DNA of 51,353 bases from Bacteroidota bacterium (GTDB lineage Bacteria > Bacteroidota > Bacteroidia > JABEUT01). A program made the position numbers and the translations under genes. The stretch's first letter is position 1; each line of letters starts with the position of its first letter. Where the stretch lies: contig JABDCH010000004.1 in the NCBI GenBank assembly GCA_013288205.1, positions 1 to 51,353 of the forward strand, in the 5' to 3' direction. This document shows, piece after piece, positions 26,285-35,076 of the stretch. The notes beneath the pieces are model-generated. The model ran no database searches and was not told the origin of the DNA. It saw only the letters and a list, made by a program, of their open reading frames with translations.

Positions 26285-29104
26285 ATGAAACAATTGCAAA
26301 GATTATTTTCCGCTTTCATTATGGTATTTGCCGTATTGATAATTCCCTCTTACAAAACGAATGCCCAAAACTCTGACCAACCCATACCCATGGATGATTC
26401 TGTAAGAACAGGCACATTATCCAATGGCATGAAATATTATATCCGGAGAAATGTAAAACCAGAACATCGTGCAGAACTTAGATTGGTTGTAGATGCAGGC
26501 TCCATGGAAGAAGATGACGACCAGCAGGGATTGGCTCACTTTAACGAACATATATCATTTGACGGAACGGGTGAATTCAAGAAGAATGATATTATAAATT
26601 TTCTGGAGTCTTCCGGTGTCAAATTTGGCGCCGATTTAAATGCTTATACCAGTTTCGATGAAACCGTATACATGATGCAGGTACCCACCGATTCGGAAAA
26701 AGTGTTCGATAAAGCTATACAGATTATGTATGACTGGACCCATTTAAATCTATTTGATTCTGCTGAAATAGAAAACGAACGGGGCATTGTGATTTCTGAA
26801 AGGAGGCTTGGATTAGGCGCTTTCCAGAGAATGAACGACCAATACTGGCCTGTATTGTTTAAAGGCTCCAAGTATGCTTCCCGCATTCCGATTGGAAAAT
26901 TAGATGTACTGCAACATTGTTCTCATGCTACCTTAAAACAATTTTACTTGGACTGGTACCGTCCTGAATTAATGGCTGTAGTGGCAGTAGGAGATTTCGA
27001 TGTAAATAAAATGGAGCAGATGATTAAAACCAAGTTCGGTGATGTTCCTGATAAACCTAACCCAAGGCCACTCGTTCCTTTTCAGGTACCTGATAATAAA
27101 AAGTTACTCATTGCTAAAGCCACCGATAAAGAAGCGCCTTACACAGCCATTCAGATAGAAATAAAACATGATAAAACATATACCCGAACGATTGCCGATT
27201 ACAGGAGGGATATTACCTATGATTTATTTTCAATGATGCTTAATAATAGATTACTGGGATTGCAAAAACAGATTAACCCTCCATTTTTTTATTCACGAAC
27301 CACTATTAGCGGACTGGTGCGAACCAAGGATGCCTTTAGCGCTGTTGTACTTGTTAAAGACAGCGGGGTTGAAACCGGGCTGACAAGATTATTAGGCGTA
27401 CTGGAGAAGGTAAAAAGATACGGATTTACCCCCGGTGAATTGGAAAGAGTAAAAAAGGACTTTATGAGAAGTAAAGAAACTGCGGTAAAAGAGGAGGATA
27501 AAACTGAATCGAGAAAATATGTATCGGAATATGTTAATGCTTACCTGGAAAAAGAGCCTGTTCCTTCATCTGATTTTGTATATACTTTTTGTAAAAATAA
27601 TTTAGATAATATCTCCCTCGGAGAAGTAAATAAAGTAGCCGGAGATTGGATAACTAATAAAGGGCGCAATACCGTTATTATTATCCAGGCCCCGCAGAAG
27701 GATAGTGCTTTGCTTCCTTCAGATGAGACTATCCGCAGTATATTCAATAAAGTGAAAAAGGCGCACATCACTCCTTATGTAGACAGGATGCCCAATAGCC
27801 CGCTTATGGCAGCTAAGCCCGTACCCGGAACAATATTGGCAGAAAAACAAATAAAAGAACTAGGCATAACTGAATGGCAACTCTCCAACAATGTAAAAGT
27901 TGTTTTGAAACCAACTGATTTTAAAAATGACGAGGTCTTGTTTAGTGCATACAGGTGGGGTGGTACGTCCATTGCATCTGATAAAGACTATATGTCAGCC
28001 TCCATGTCTGCTCAAATCGAAGATGAATCCGGTATAGGTTCCTTCAATTCTACCGTACTGGAAAAAACCTTAGCCGGGAAAGTGGTGCAAGTATCACCCA
28101 ATATGCAGGATCTATCACAAGGATTTAACGGAAGCTTTTCACCACAGGATATGGAAACCGCTTTCCAATTAATGAACCTCCATTTTACCCAGCCGCGCAA
28201 GGATGATACTGCCTTTTCAGCACTCATAGCGCAAATGAAGGGATTTGTGCAAAACCGCAGTAACGACCCATCTAGTGTATTTGCCGATACCATACAAACG
28301 ATCATGAGTAGCTATAATTATCACAGGCGCCCCCTTACGGTAAACCTGTTAAACGAAATAGATGAGAACAAAGTATTTAATTTTTATAAAGAAAACTTTT
28401 CCGACGTCGGAGGCTTTACGTTCTTTTTCATAGGTAGCTTTAAACCTGACAGTATAAAACAATTTGTAGAAACCTATTTGGCCAGCCTGCCGGAAGGCAG
28501 CGGCGAACACAAATGGAAAGATGAAGGTGTGCGATACCCTACCGGTATAGTTTCAAAAACAGTAACTAAAGGTAAAGAGCCAAAAAGTTCTGTTCAGCTT
28601 GTGTTTACGGGACCCGCAAAATTCAGCCTTACGGATGCGCGGAATATGGAGGCGCTTTCATCCCTATTGAGCATAAAGCTGAGAGAGCAGTTGCGCCAAA
28701 AAATGGGCGATGTTTATGGCGTGGGGGCAAGAGGTACAATATCTCATTATCCCAAAGAAGAATACAGGTTTAACATCAATTTTGGTTGTGCTCCGGAAAA
28801 AGTAAATGACTTGATTGATGCTACCTTTAAAATGATTGATTCCGTTAAGCAATTTGGCGCAGGAGATGTGAACATACAGAAAATCAAAGAAACATTCCAC
28901 AGACAAAGAGAAGTGGATATGAAAGATAATAAGTTTTGGTTAAATGCTATTTTGCAAGCATATAAAGACGATGAGAACCTAAACGATATTCTTACGTTTG
29001 ATAAATGGGTGGATAGCCTCACCAATGATGACTTTAAACGCCTAGCCACCGAATATTTCAATATGGATAACTACGCAAAGTTTATCCTTGTACCAGAGCA
29101 GTAG
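26285..29104 (+). CDS. M16 family zinc metallopeptidase, exported
   Basis: A 939-residue insulinase/pitrilysin-type protease. A signal peptide (about 1-27, ending TNAQN) predicts export to the periplasm. The N-terminal catalytic unit carries the inverted zinc motif HFNEH (85-89; zinc ligands His85 and His89, catalytic Glu88) and the distal acidic helix ENERGIVISE (162-171) that supplies the third ligand. The second half (about 520-939) has the same fold without a zinc motif, as usual for two-unit M16 enzymes. A strong terminator follows, and the gene seems to be transcribed alone from a TACATTTG promoter. The substrate is unknown. Confidence 0.93.
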   Translation: MKQLQRLFSAFIMVFAVLIIPSYKTNAQNSDQPIPMDDSVRTGTLSNGMKYYIRRNVKPEHRAELRLVVDAGSMEEDDDQQGLAHFNEHISFDGTGEFKKNDIINFLESSGVKFGADLNAYTSFDETVYMMQVPTDSEKVFDKAIQIMYDWTHLNLFDSAEIENERGIVISERRLGLGAFQRMNDQYWPVLFKGSKYASRIPIGKLDVLQHCSHATLKQFYLDWYRPELMAVVAVGDFDVNKMEQMIKTKFGDVPDKPNPRPLVPFQVPDNKKLLIAKATDKEAPYTAIQIEIKHDKTYTRTIADYRRDITYDLFSMMLNNRLLGLQKQINPPFFYSRTTISGLVRTKDAFSAVVLVKDSGVETGLTRLLGVLEKVKRYGFTPGELERVKKDFMRSKETAVKEEDKTESRKYVSEYVNAYLEKEPVPSSDFVYTFCKNNLDNISLGEVNKVAGDWITNKGRNTVIIIQAPQKDSALLPSDETIRSIFNKVKKAHITPYVDRMPNSPLMAAKPVPGTILAEKQIKELGITEWQLSNNVKVVLKPTDFKNDEVLFSAYRWGGTSIASDKDYMSASMSAQIEDESGIGSFNSTVLEKTLAGKVVQVSPNMQDLSQGFNGSFSPQDMETAFQLMNLHFTQPRKDDTAFSALIAQMKGFVQNRSNDPSSVFADTIQTIMSSYNYHRRPLTVNLLNEIDENKVFNFYKENFSDVGGFTFFFIGSFKPDSIKQFVETYLASLPEGSGEHKWKDEGVRYPTGIVSKTVTKGKEPKSSVQLVFTGPAKFSLTDARNMEALSSLLSIKLREQLRQKMGDVYGVGARGTISHYPKEEYRFNINFGCAPEKVNDLIDATFKMIDSVKQFGAGDVNIQKIKETFHRQREVDMKDNKFWLNAILQAYKDDENLNDILTFDKWVDSLTNDDFKRLATEYFNMDNYAKFILVPEQ

Positions 29105-29126
29105 AAAGATACTTTATATAATGAAA

Positions 29127-29159
29127 AAAGCCCCAACTTCAATAAAGAGTTGGGGCTTT
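29127..29159. terminator. Bidirectional Rho-independent terminator between the M16 and pirin genes
   Basis: A perfect 12-bp stem (29127-29138 with 29148-29159) encloses a 9-nt loop. An A-run precedes it and TTT follows, so it can end both the M16 transcript (+) and the convergent pirin transcript (-). It lies 22 bp after the M16 stop and 28 bp after the pirin stop. Confidence 0.9.
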
Positions 29160-29187
29160 CAATTTATTGCCAGTCCGGCATCGGGCC

Positions 29188-30063
29188 TTAGTCTTCCAAA
29201 TGACCGAACTTACCTGTATTAAAATCTTCGTAAGCCTGTATTAATTCTTGTTTGGTATTCATCACAAAGGGACCATACGGAGCAATGGGCTCGTTTATAG
29301 GTTCTCCGCTTAACACCAGCAAAATGCTATCTTCTAATGCTTCGAGCGTAATGGTTTCCCCATCATTTTTAAAGAGTACAAAATGGTCGGTATCTGCTTC
29401 TTCGTTGTTTACCTTAGCTTTCCCTTCTACCACTAATATACCGGTGTTAAAGTTTTCCGGCAGATTAAATGTTAGGGTAGCGCCCTTCTTTATGCGAACA
29501 TTATACATGTGCAAGGGAGTAAATGTATATGCAGGGCCTTTTACACCGTCGAATTCTCCGGCTATTACCTCCACTACTCCACCGTTATTGGGTATTTCGT
29601 ATTTACCCATTTGGTCTTTTGTAATGCCCTGGTATTTGGGTTTCGACATTTTATCTTTTGCCGGAAGGTTTACCCACAGTTGCACCATTTGGAACAGGCC
29701 GCCCTTTTTGGCATATTCCTTTTCATGGTATTCTTTATGCAATATACCCGATGCGGCAGTCATCCATTGCACTTCCCCTTCACCTATTACACCACTGTTT
29801 CCGGCACTGTCGTGGTGAGCCACCTTGCCATGATAAGCAATAGTAACGGTTTCAAATCCACGGTGAGGATGTACCCCCACTCCACGCGGACTATCGGTTC
29901 CCGGAAAATCTACTTTGGAATTATAGTCCAGCATGAAAAAAGGACTCATACGGGCCAGTCCCATATCATATCCGCCCGGGAAGAAATTATGTACACGAAA
30001 TCCGTCTCCTACCATGTGTGGAGCAGGTGGCGGAAGTATTTGTTGAATTGATTTAGTTTTCAT
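29188..30063 (-). CDS. Pirin family protein
   Basis: A bicupin of 291 residues. The N-terminal cupin has the metal-binding set His65 and His67 (HPHRGFETV), His109 and Glu111 (ILHKEYHE), so iron binding is expected. The C-terminal cupin (about 175-291) lacks these residues. Some bacterial pirins such as E. coli YhhW have quercetinase activity, others act as regulators or in redox sensing; the role here is unknown. A TATTTTTG -7 element lies 26 bp upstream, and the gene appears monocistronic. Confidence 0.92.
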   Translation of the reverse strand: MKTKSIQQILPPPAPHMVGDGFRVHNFFPGGYDMGLARMSPFFMLDYNSKVDFPGTDSPRGVGVHPHRGFETVTIAYHGKVAHHDSAGNSGVIGEGEVQWMTAASGILHKEYHEKEYAKKGGLFQMVQLWVNLPAKDKMSKPKYQGITKDQMGKYEIPNNGGVVEVIAGEFDGVKGPAYTFTPLHMYNVRIKKGATLTFNLPENFNTGILVVEGKAKVNNEEADTDHFVLFKNDGETITLEALEDSILLVLSGEPINEPIAPYGPFVMNTKQELIQAYEDFNTGKFGHLED

Positions 30064-30088
30064 AATAATTATATTAAATTTTACAATG

Positions 30089-30096
30089 CAAAAATA
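30089..30096 (-). promoter_or_regulatory. Putative -7 element (TATTTTTG) for the pirin gene
   Basis: A TAnnTTTG match on the minus strand 25 bp upstream of the ATG at 30063. Confidence 0.5.
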
Positions 30097-30146
30097 CTAC
30101 GATTATCCCCTTCATTTATTAATGTAGGACAAGAAATAAAGAGGTC

Positions 30147-31277
30147 TCAAGCCGTCTTCCTTCGTTGGGGAAACAAGGTATGAAGCTTTATGGAGACACT
30201 CATTAACAATATCTTCGCATTGGCATTACGCTCGATAGCATAGTAGGCATCATTGAGTTCATCTACCATAAAAGCACCGTTTTCATAATTTATAAAAGGG
30301 GAGAACTTAGTCATAAAATCCTGGTCGGCAGGATTAATAGCTGCAGGATAATTCAAACCGAGCAAAATACTTTGACGGATGGTTTTAATGGTAAACGCAA
30401 GGAATTGCTTTTGCTTTTCCCTGCCAATAGTGGCCGTCTCATTAACCCATTCAGAAAGCTTTAATCCGTCCATATTCAGGCATACACGCATCCATTGCTG
30501 AAAGCGCTGCATATTGAATTCGGCATCTACCTCACCTTTTACCATCATTTGGGCCAGGCGGTAATTGCCTTCACAGGCTTTTGCGATAGCCGAAGCGGCT
30601 TCTTGAGAGAGACCGTGAGTTTTTATTAAGGCTCCTGCTATTTCAATTTCCTCGCAACGCAAAACCTTGGTTAGCTGTGTACGTGAAAGTATGGTGGTAA
30701 GCATTTGGGCGCTTTCAGAAACCAAAATAAAAAGGGTTTTATCTGGTGGTTCCTCTAACACTTTCAATAATTTATTTGCAGTAGACAGGTTCATCTTTTC
30801 CGGCATCCATATTATCATCGTTTTGTAGGAACCTTCCATGGCCATCAAGCTCATCTTGTGCAAAATGTCTTTGCTTTCCTCAACCGCAATGGTAGGCTGC
30901 TTGTTCTCTGCACCAATAAAATCCATCCAGTCGCCAAGCGATAGATAAGGGTCATCCAAAAATGCCTCTGCCCATTCACGGAATAAATCAGAGCTTTTTT
31001 CCACCCCTTTTTCTTTTGATAAGGCAACCGGGTAAACAAAATGCACATCGGGATGCATGAGTTTTGCAATACGATGACATTGGCTACAATTTCCGCAAGA
31101 ATCGGTTTCGGTTTTATTTACACAAAATAGATATTGAATATAAGCAAGAGCCAATGCCAATGCGCCACTTCCTTCCGCTCCCAAAAACATTTGAGCATGG
31201 CTTATTCTACCTTCATTAATACTTTTTATGATGGACTGCTTTAATGCGCCATGTCCTATTATATCCTTAAACAACAT
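30147..31277 (-). CDS. holB: DNA polymerase III subunit delta' (clamp loader)
   Basis: A 376-residue AAA+ clamp-loader subunit. The P-loop position reads GAEGSGALAL (33-42), lacking the lysine of an active Walker A, as in other delta' subunits that do not hydrolyse ATP. A zinc module with Cys52, Cys61, Cys64 and Cys67 follows (CGNCSQC). The sensor-type LLKVLEEPP is present. The gene lies 10 bp after ribBA and is probably the last gene of a DUF2480-ribBA-holB operon. A DnaX subunit is unlikely given the degenerate P-loop and length. Confidence 0.9.
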   Translation of the reverse strand: MLFKDIIGHGALKQSIIKSINEGRISHAQMFLGAEGSGALALALAYIQYLFCVNKTETDSCGNCSQCHRIAKLMHPDVHFVYPVALSKEKGVEKSSDLFREWAEAFLDDPYLSLGDWMDFIGAENKQPTIAVEESKDILHKMSLMAMEGSYKTMIIWMPEKMNLSTANKLLKVLEEPPDKTLFILVSESAQMLTTILSRTQLTKVLRCEEIEIAGALIKTHGLSQEAASAIAKACEGNYRLAQMMVKGEVDAEFNMQRFQQWMRVCLNMDGLKLSEWVNETATIGREKQKQFLAFTIKTIRQSILLGLNYPAAINPADQDFMTKFSPFINYENGAFMVDELNDAYYAIERNANAKILLMSVSIKLHTLFPQRRKTA

Positions 31278-31287
31278 GAGAGCGAAT

Positions 31288-32508
31288 CTACTTTTTTTCG
31301 TCCAAATGAAGATCGTGCCCCATCTTATCCCGTTTTGTTTGAAGATAGAAATGGTTATGAGGATTCGATGTGACTTCTAAGGGTATGTTCTCAACCATTT
31401 CAAGTCCGTAGCCTAATAAACCTGCCCTCTTTTTAGGGTTGTTGGTCATCAGTCTGATTTTGGATATATTCAGGTTTCTTAATATTTGAGCACCAACACC
31501 ATAGTCGCGTTCATCCATTTTAAAGCCAAGCTCCAAATTGGCTTCTACTGTATCGCGCCCTTCCTCCTGCAGCTTGTATGCACGCAGTTTATTAAGTAAT
31601 CCAATGCCTCTTCCTTCCTGATTAATATAAACTATTGCACCTTTACCTTCTTTTTCAATCATCTCCATAGCCTTGTGTAATTGTGAACCACAATCGCAGC
31701 GCAGAGAGCCGAAAATATCTCCGGTAACACAGGAGGAGTGCATGCGCACCATCACAGGCTCATCTTTTTTCCAGGTGCCTTTTACTAATGCTAAATGCTC
31801 CTGATCGTTTGTAGTTTGACGGTAAGCAATCAGTTTAAAATCGCCCCATTGGGTAGGCATCTTTACTTCTATGTCGCGCGATATGATACTTTCTTTGGCA
31901 AGACGGTATTCTATTAAATCTTTAATGGAGATAACCTTCAAATCAAACTTCTTAGCAATCTCCAATAATTGAGGAAGGCGTGCCATGGTACCATCTTCGT
32001 TCATCACTTCAATCAAAACGCCTACGGGTTCAAATCCTGCCAAGCGTGCCAGGTCAATGGTAGCTTCAGTATGCCCGGCCCGGCGAAGTACTCCACCTTT
32101 CATAGCCCGCAACGGAAATATATGCCCGGGGCGGCCAAAATCTGATGCCTTGGCAGATATACTGGTTAATGCCTGTATAGTTTTCGCTCTGTCATGCGCA
32201 GATACTCCTGTAGTACAGCCATGTCCCAATAAATCTACCGTAACGGTAAACGGAGTCTGATGAAGCGATGTATTTTGAGTAACCATCATTTCCAATCCCA
32301 ATTCACGGCAACGGTCTTCTTCAACAGGAGCACACAATAGACCTCTGCCATGCTTGGTCATGAAGTTTACCATTTCAGGGGTAACGTTGCGGGCAGCCGT
32401 AATGAAATCACCTTCATTCTCGCGATCTTCATCATCTACCACTATAACTAATTTGCCATTTTTGATATCGGTAATGGCATCTTCTATAAGAGAAAGTTGA
32501 TTTTCCAT
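31288..32508 (-). CDS. ribBA: Bifunctional 3,4-dihydroxy-2-butanone-4-phosphate synthase / GTP cyclohydrolase II
   Basis: A fusion of the two enzymes that start riboflavin synthesis from ribulose 5-phosphate and GTP; 406 residues. The N-terminal RibB domain (about 1-200) has [11 protein letters not shown] (25-35) and the [11 protein letters not shown] segment. The C-terminal RibA domain (about 205-400) has the zinc cysteines in [15 protein letters not shown] and the nucleotide-site segment [11 protein letters not shown]. No FMN riboswitch is evident: only 35 bp separate it from the DUF2480 gene, and that spacer is largely a 9-bp tandem repeat. Confidence 0.97.
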   Translation of the reverse strand: MENQLSLIEDAITDIKNGKLVIVVDDEDRENEGDFITAARNVTPEMVNFMTKHGRGLLCAPVEEDRCRELGLEMMVTQNTSLHQTPFTVTVDLLGHGCTTGVSAHDRAKTIQALTSISAKASDFGRPGHIFPLRAMKGGVLRRAGHTEATIDLARLAGFEPVGVLIEVMNEDGTMARLPQLLEIAKKFDLKVISIKDLIEYRLAKESIISRDIEVKMPTQWGDFKLIAYRQTTNDQEHLALVKGTWKKDEPVMVRMHSSCVTGDIFGSLRCDCGSQLHKAMEMIEKEGKGAIVYINQEGRGIGLLNKLRAYKLQEEGRDTVEANLELGFKMDERDYGVGAQILRNLNISKIRLMTNNPKKRAGLLGYGLEMVENIPLEVTSNPHNHFYLQTKRDKMGHDLHLDEKK

Positions 32509-32521
32509 AATTCAATTTATA

Positions 32522-32557
32522 AAGTTTGTCAAGTTCATCAAGTTTATAAAGCTTGCA
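32522..32557. repeat. Four tandem 9-bp units (AAGTTTGTC-like) crossing a stop codon
   Basis: Four consecutive nonamers, AAGTTTGTC, AAGTTCATC, AAGTTTATA and AAGCTTGCA, share the frame AAGYTyrTM. Three lie in or beside the ribBA/DUF2480 spacer and the last covers the final codons and stop of the DUF2480 gene. Confidence 0.7.
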
Positions 32558-33080
32558 CCTCAGATTTTGATTTGTAAATAGGGACATTGGAACATGCTTC
32601 GCCATACATAATACTTTTTACATACGGTTTTAATAATGCGACCGCATCTGAGAAGGCTGATAAAGGCAGTTCCTTGTCCCCACAGCCACGTATCATCACT
32701 CTTTTATCTTTATAATTTTCAGGATGCAAATTTTCCCTGAGCGATTCGGTGTATATTACCGTCTCTAAAGTATCCCTGTTTCCTGAAACTACTTTTTTAG
32801 CGTATGGCTCCAGCTCTGAAGCAATCAACATATAGGCCCATTGCGGAATGATAGCATCGGCCGTAGAAGTGATGGCAACAAACTTGTTTTGATATTTGGT
32901 CCAATCCTCATTTTTAAGGTAGGCACGAAAATCTTTTTCACGCAAAATAAGTCCCTCAAAAAGATGGTCTTTCAAGTCAATACTAATTCTTTCCCCTTCG
33001 GGATAAAAATCACCCAGGTTAAGCGGTTCCAAACTGCTATTGGCTACCTTGTTTTTTATTTCGTCAGTTTCTTCAACCAT
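32544..33080 (-). CDS. DUF2480 family protein
   Basis: A soluble 178-residue protein of a family found in Bacteroidota, with no known function. Recognisable segments are LNLGDFYPEGERISIDLKD near the N-terminus and IIPQWAYMLI, where a conserved tryptophan lies. There is no signal peptide or membrane segment. I use ATG 33080: the longer frame begins with a TTG at 33101 that lies inside the TAACTTTG -7 element (33099-33106). Its last codons and stop coincide with a 9-bp tandem repeat. It is the first gene of an operon with ribBA and holB, which does not by itself reveal a function. Confidence 0.85.
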   Translation of the reverse strand: MVEETDEIKNKVANSSLEPLNLGDFYPEGERISIDLKDHLFEGLILREKDFRAYLKNEDWTKYQNKFVAITSTADAIIPQWAYMLIASELEPYAKKVVSGNRDTLETVIYTESLRENLHPENYKDKRVMIRGCGDKELPLSAFSDAVALLKPYVKSIMYGEACSNVPIYKSKSEVQAL

Positions 33081-33098
33081 GGCTGTTTTTTGGTGGTG

Positions 33099-33106
33099 CA
33101 AAGTTA
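33099..33106 (-). promoter_or_regulatory. Putative -7 element (TAACTTTG) for DUF2480-ribBA-holB
   Basis: A TAnnTTTG match on the minus strand 18 bp upstream of the ATG at 33080. It overlaps an in-frame TTG that would otherwise extend the protein. Confidence 0.5.
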
Positions 33107-33185
33107 CTAAAAATAGAGATGATAAAGAAGAGGTAAGAGATGGGTCGGTTTAAGGCTTTCAGCTTACATTTTATCACTATTTTAT

Positions 33186-33193
33186 TACATTTG
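33186..33193 (+). promoter_or_regulatory. Putative -7 element (TACATTTG) for pepT
   Basis: A TAnnTTTG match only 4 bp upstream of the pepT ATG, implying a leaderless or nearly leaderless mRNA. Confidence 0.45.
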
Positions 33194-33197
33194 CCCT

Positions 33198-34439
33198 ATG
33201 ATTATACCAGAAGACGTAACCGAGCGCTTTTTGCGCTATGTAAAGATTGATACCCAATCAGATCCTGAATCGCCAACCATTCCATCTACAGCCAAACAAA
33301 AGAATTTGGCCAAGGTTTTGCTGGAAGAGCTAAAAGCCATGGGCATTGCCGATGCCGAATTGGACGAATATGGCTATGTATATGCCACTATTCCATCTAA
33401 TACCGACAAAAACGTGCCGGTATTATGCTTTTGTTCGCATATGGATACTTCGCCTGATTGCAGTGGTGTCAATGTGAACCCTATTATCCATAAAAACTAT
33501 CAGGGGGGAAACATGCAGTTACCCAATGATAAAACACAGATACTCACTCCTGATGCTCATCCCGATTTGCTTAACCAAATTGGCAACGATATTATAACCA
33601 CCGACGGAACTACATTACTTGGCGCTGATAACAAAGCAGGGTTGGCTGAAATTATGGCTGCCGCTAAGTATTTAATGAATCATCCGGAAGTGAAGCATGG
33701 AGCTATCCGCATATTATTTACTCCCGATGAAGAAATAGGCAGGGGTGTAGACAAAGTAGATATGAAAAAACTGGGCGCGCAATATGGTTACACGATGGAT
33801 GGTGAATCACTCGGACATATTGAAGCAGAAAATTTTTCTGCCGATGCGGTTTCCATTACCATAACCGGAGTAAGTGTTCATCCCGGATTTGCAAAAGGAA
33901 AAATGGAAAATGCCATCAAAATTGCATCTGCTATTATCGATGAATTGCCAAAAGATATACTGTCGCCTGAATCTACCGAAGGAATGGAGGGATTTGTTCA
34001 TCCTACCTCTATAAGTGGCAGTTTGGAACAAGCCACACTTAAGTTCATCATACGCGATTTTGTAACGGAAGGATTAAAAGAGAAAGAAGCTCTGCTTGAA
34101 AAAATCACAAAAAAAGTATTGAAGAACTATCCACATTCAACATACCAATTTACGGTTACAGAGCAGTACCGCAACATGAAAGAGGTGATTGACCAACACC
34201 CGAAGGTTATTCAATATGCGGAAGAAGCTATAAAACGTTCCGGCATTAAAGCCCATAACCAAAGCATACGTGGAGGAACCGATGGTTCACGCCTCTCATT
34301 CATGGGAATGCCTTGTCCTAATATTTTTGCAGGGGAGCATGCTTTTCATGGCAAACAAGAATGGGTAAGTGTTCAAGACATGCAAAAAGCTGCCGAGGTG
34401 GTAGTGAATATTTGCAGGGTGTGGGAAGAGCGAAGCTAG
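33198..34439 (+). CDS. pepT: Peptidase T (tripeptide aminopeptidase)
   Basis: A cytoplasmic M20B zinc aminopeptidase that removes the N-terminal residue from tripeptides. The 413 residues have the dinuclear-zinc set: His81 with Asp83 (SHMDTSPD), Asp144 (GADNKAG), the catalytic pair Glu178-Glu179 (TPDEEIGRG), Asp near YTMDGE, and a C-terminal His. The lid/dimerisation domain lies at about 205-315. The start at 33198 is the first ATG after the -7 element. The stop codon directly abuts the stop of the convergent nuclease-like gene. Confidence 0.96.
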   Translation: MIIPEDVTERFLRYVKIDTQSDPESPTIPSTAKQKNLAKVLLEELKAMGIADAELDEYGYVYATIPSNTDKNVPVLCFCSHMDTSPDCSGVNVNPIIHKNYQGGNMQLPNDKTQILTPDAHPDLLNQIGNDIITTDGTTLLGADNKAGLAEIMAAAKYLMNHPEVKHGAIRILFTPDEEIGRGVDKVDMKKLGAQYGYTMDGESLGHIEAENFSADAVSITITGVSVHPGFAKGKMENAIKIASAIIDELPKDILSPESTEGMEGFVHPTSISGSLEQATLKFIIRDFVTEGLKEKEALLEKITKKVLKNYPHSTYQFTVTEQYRNMKEVIDQHPKVIQYAEEAIKRSGIKAHNQSIRGGTDGSRLSFMGMPCPNIFAGEHAFHGKQEWVSVQDMQKAAEVVVNICRVWEERS

Positions 34440-35045
34440 TTAAACATTTTCAAAAAATTGAACCGCAAATTCACAGAAGTCAATTATGACCTCTTTGTTT
34501 AATTCAAACTCTTTTCTGTTTCCTAAATAGTTTTGAGAATCCGGTGTTATTTCTTTTCCCTGCTTTAACTCGGCAATAGTTATACACTTAATGTGCTTTT
34601 TGGAGACAAGAACAATATACACATTTTCATAAGGATAGTTTTTATCTAGGTCCTTGAAATTAAATTTCTCACTAGTTCTAAATTTAACTTCAACAAAATA
34701 AAATTCTTTTGTATGTGGGTTTTGGATAACAAAATCAGGCATTTTTCTAATTTGCAGTGCAACCTCTGAATGGCTACCTTTTAAAAGCTCCATTATTCCG
34801 GGAATTGTATTCTCCATCCCATAGCGGAATACATTATATCCAAGCGTAAGAAATAATTCCTGAATAAGTGTTTCTGCAATGCGTCCTTTTATCATCCCCT
34901 TACTCCAGTCATATTCTTTTTTTGAAAGTCCATAAGATTCGTCGAAATCTTCGGAGATAGTGTTATTAACTTTATCATAATAGCACTCTTTGCAAAGGCC
35001 ACCATTAAATTTTGTATAAGCACCGCATTTAATACATTCAGCCAT
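34440..35045 (-). CDS. Zinc-ribbon plus PD-(D/E)XK nuclease-like protein
   Basis: I do not recognise a named family for this 201-residue protein. Two parts are visible. Residues 1-25 form a minimal zinc ribbon (Cys4, Cys7, Cys18, Cys21). Residues about 50-160 look like a PD-(D/E)XK core: an opening helix with Glu58 (KGRIAETLIQELFLTLGY), Asp104 (MPDFVI) on one strand, and Glu119-Val-Lys121 (FVEVKFR) on the next, followed by a strand/helix (VYIVLVSKK). This order matches the active site of restriction-endonuclease-like enzymes. It is the last gene after a T9SS subtilase gene with a 31-bp gap. Nuclease activity is an inference. Confidence 0.6.
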   Translation of the reverse strand: MAECIKCGAYTKFNGGLCKECYYDKVNNTISEDFDESYGLSKKEYDWSKGMIKGRIAETLIQELFLTLGYNVFRYGMENTIPGIMELLKGSHSEVALQIRKMPDFVIQNPHTKEFYFVEVKFRTSEKFNFKDLDKNYPYENVYIVLVSKKHIKCITIAELKQGKEITPDSQNYLGNRKEFELNKEVIIDFCEFAVQFFENV

Positions 35046-35076
35046 ATTGTTGTAAATTATAAGTTGAGACTCTCTA

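Noticed and set aside
29252..30051. Two long plus-strand frames (188 and 180 codons) over the pirin gene
   Set aside because: They overlap each other and a well-supported pirin gene, with no family resemblance.
32509..32543. FMN riboswitch upstream of ribBA
   Set aside because: The spacer is only 35 bp and consists mostly of 9-bp tandem units, too short for the RFN element.
34440..35045. Restriction-modification or toxin-antitoxin locus around the nuclease-like gene
   Set aside because: No methyltransferase, specificity subunit or small partner gene is adjacent; neighbours are peptidases.
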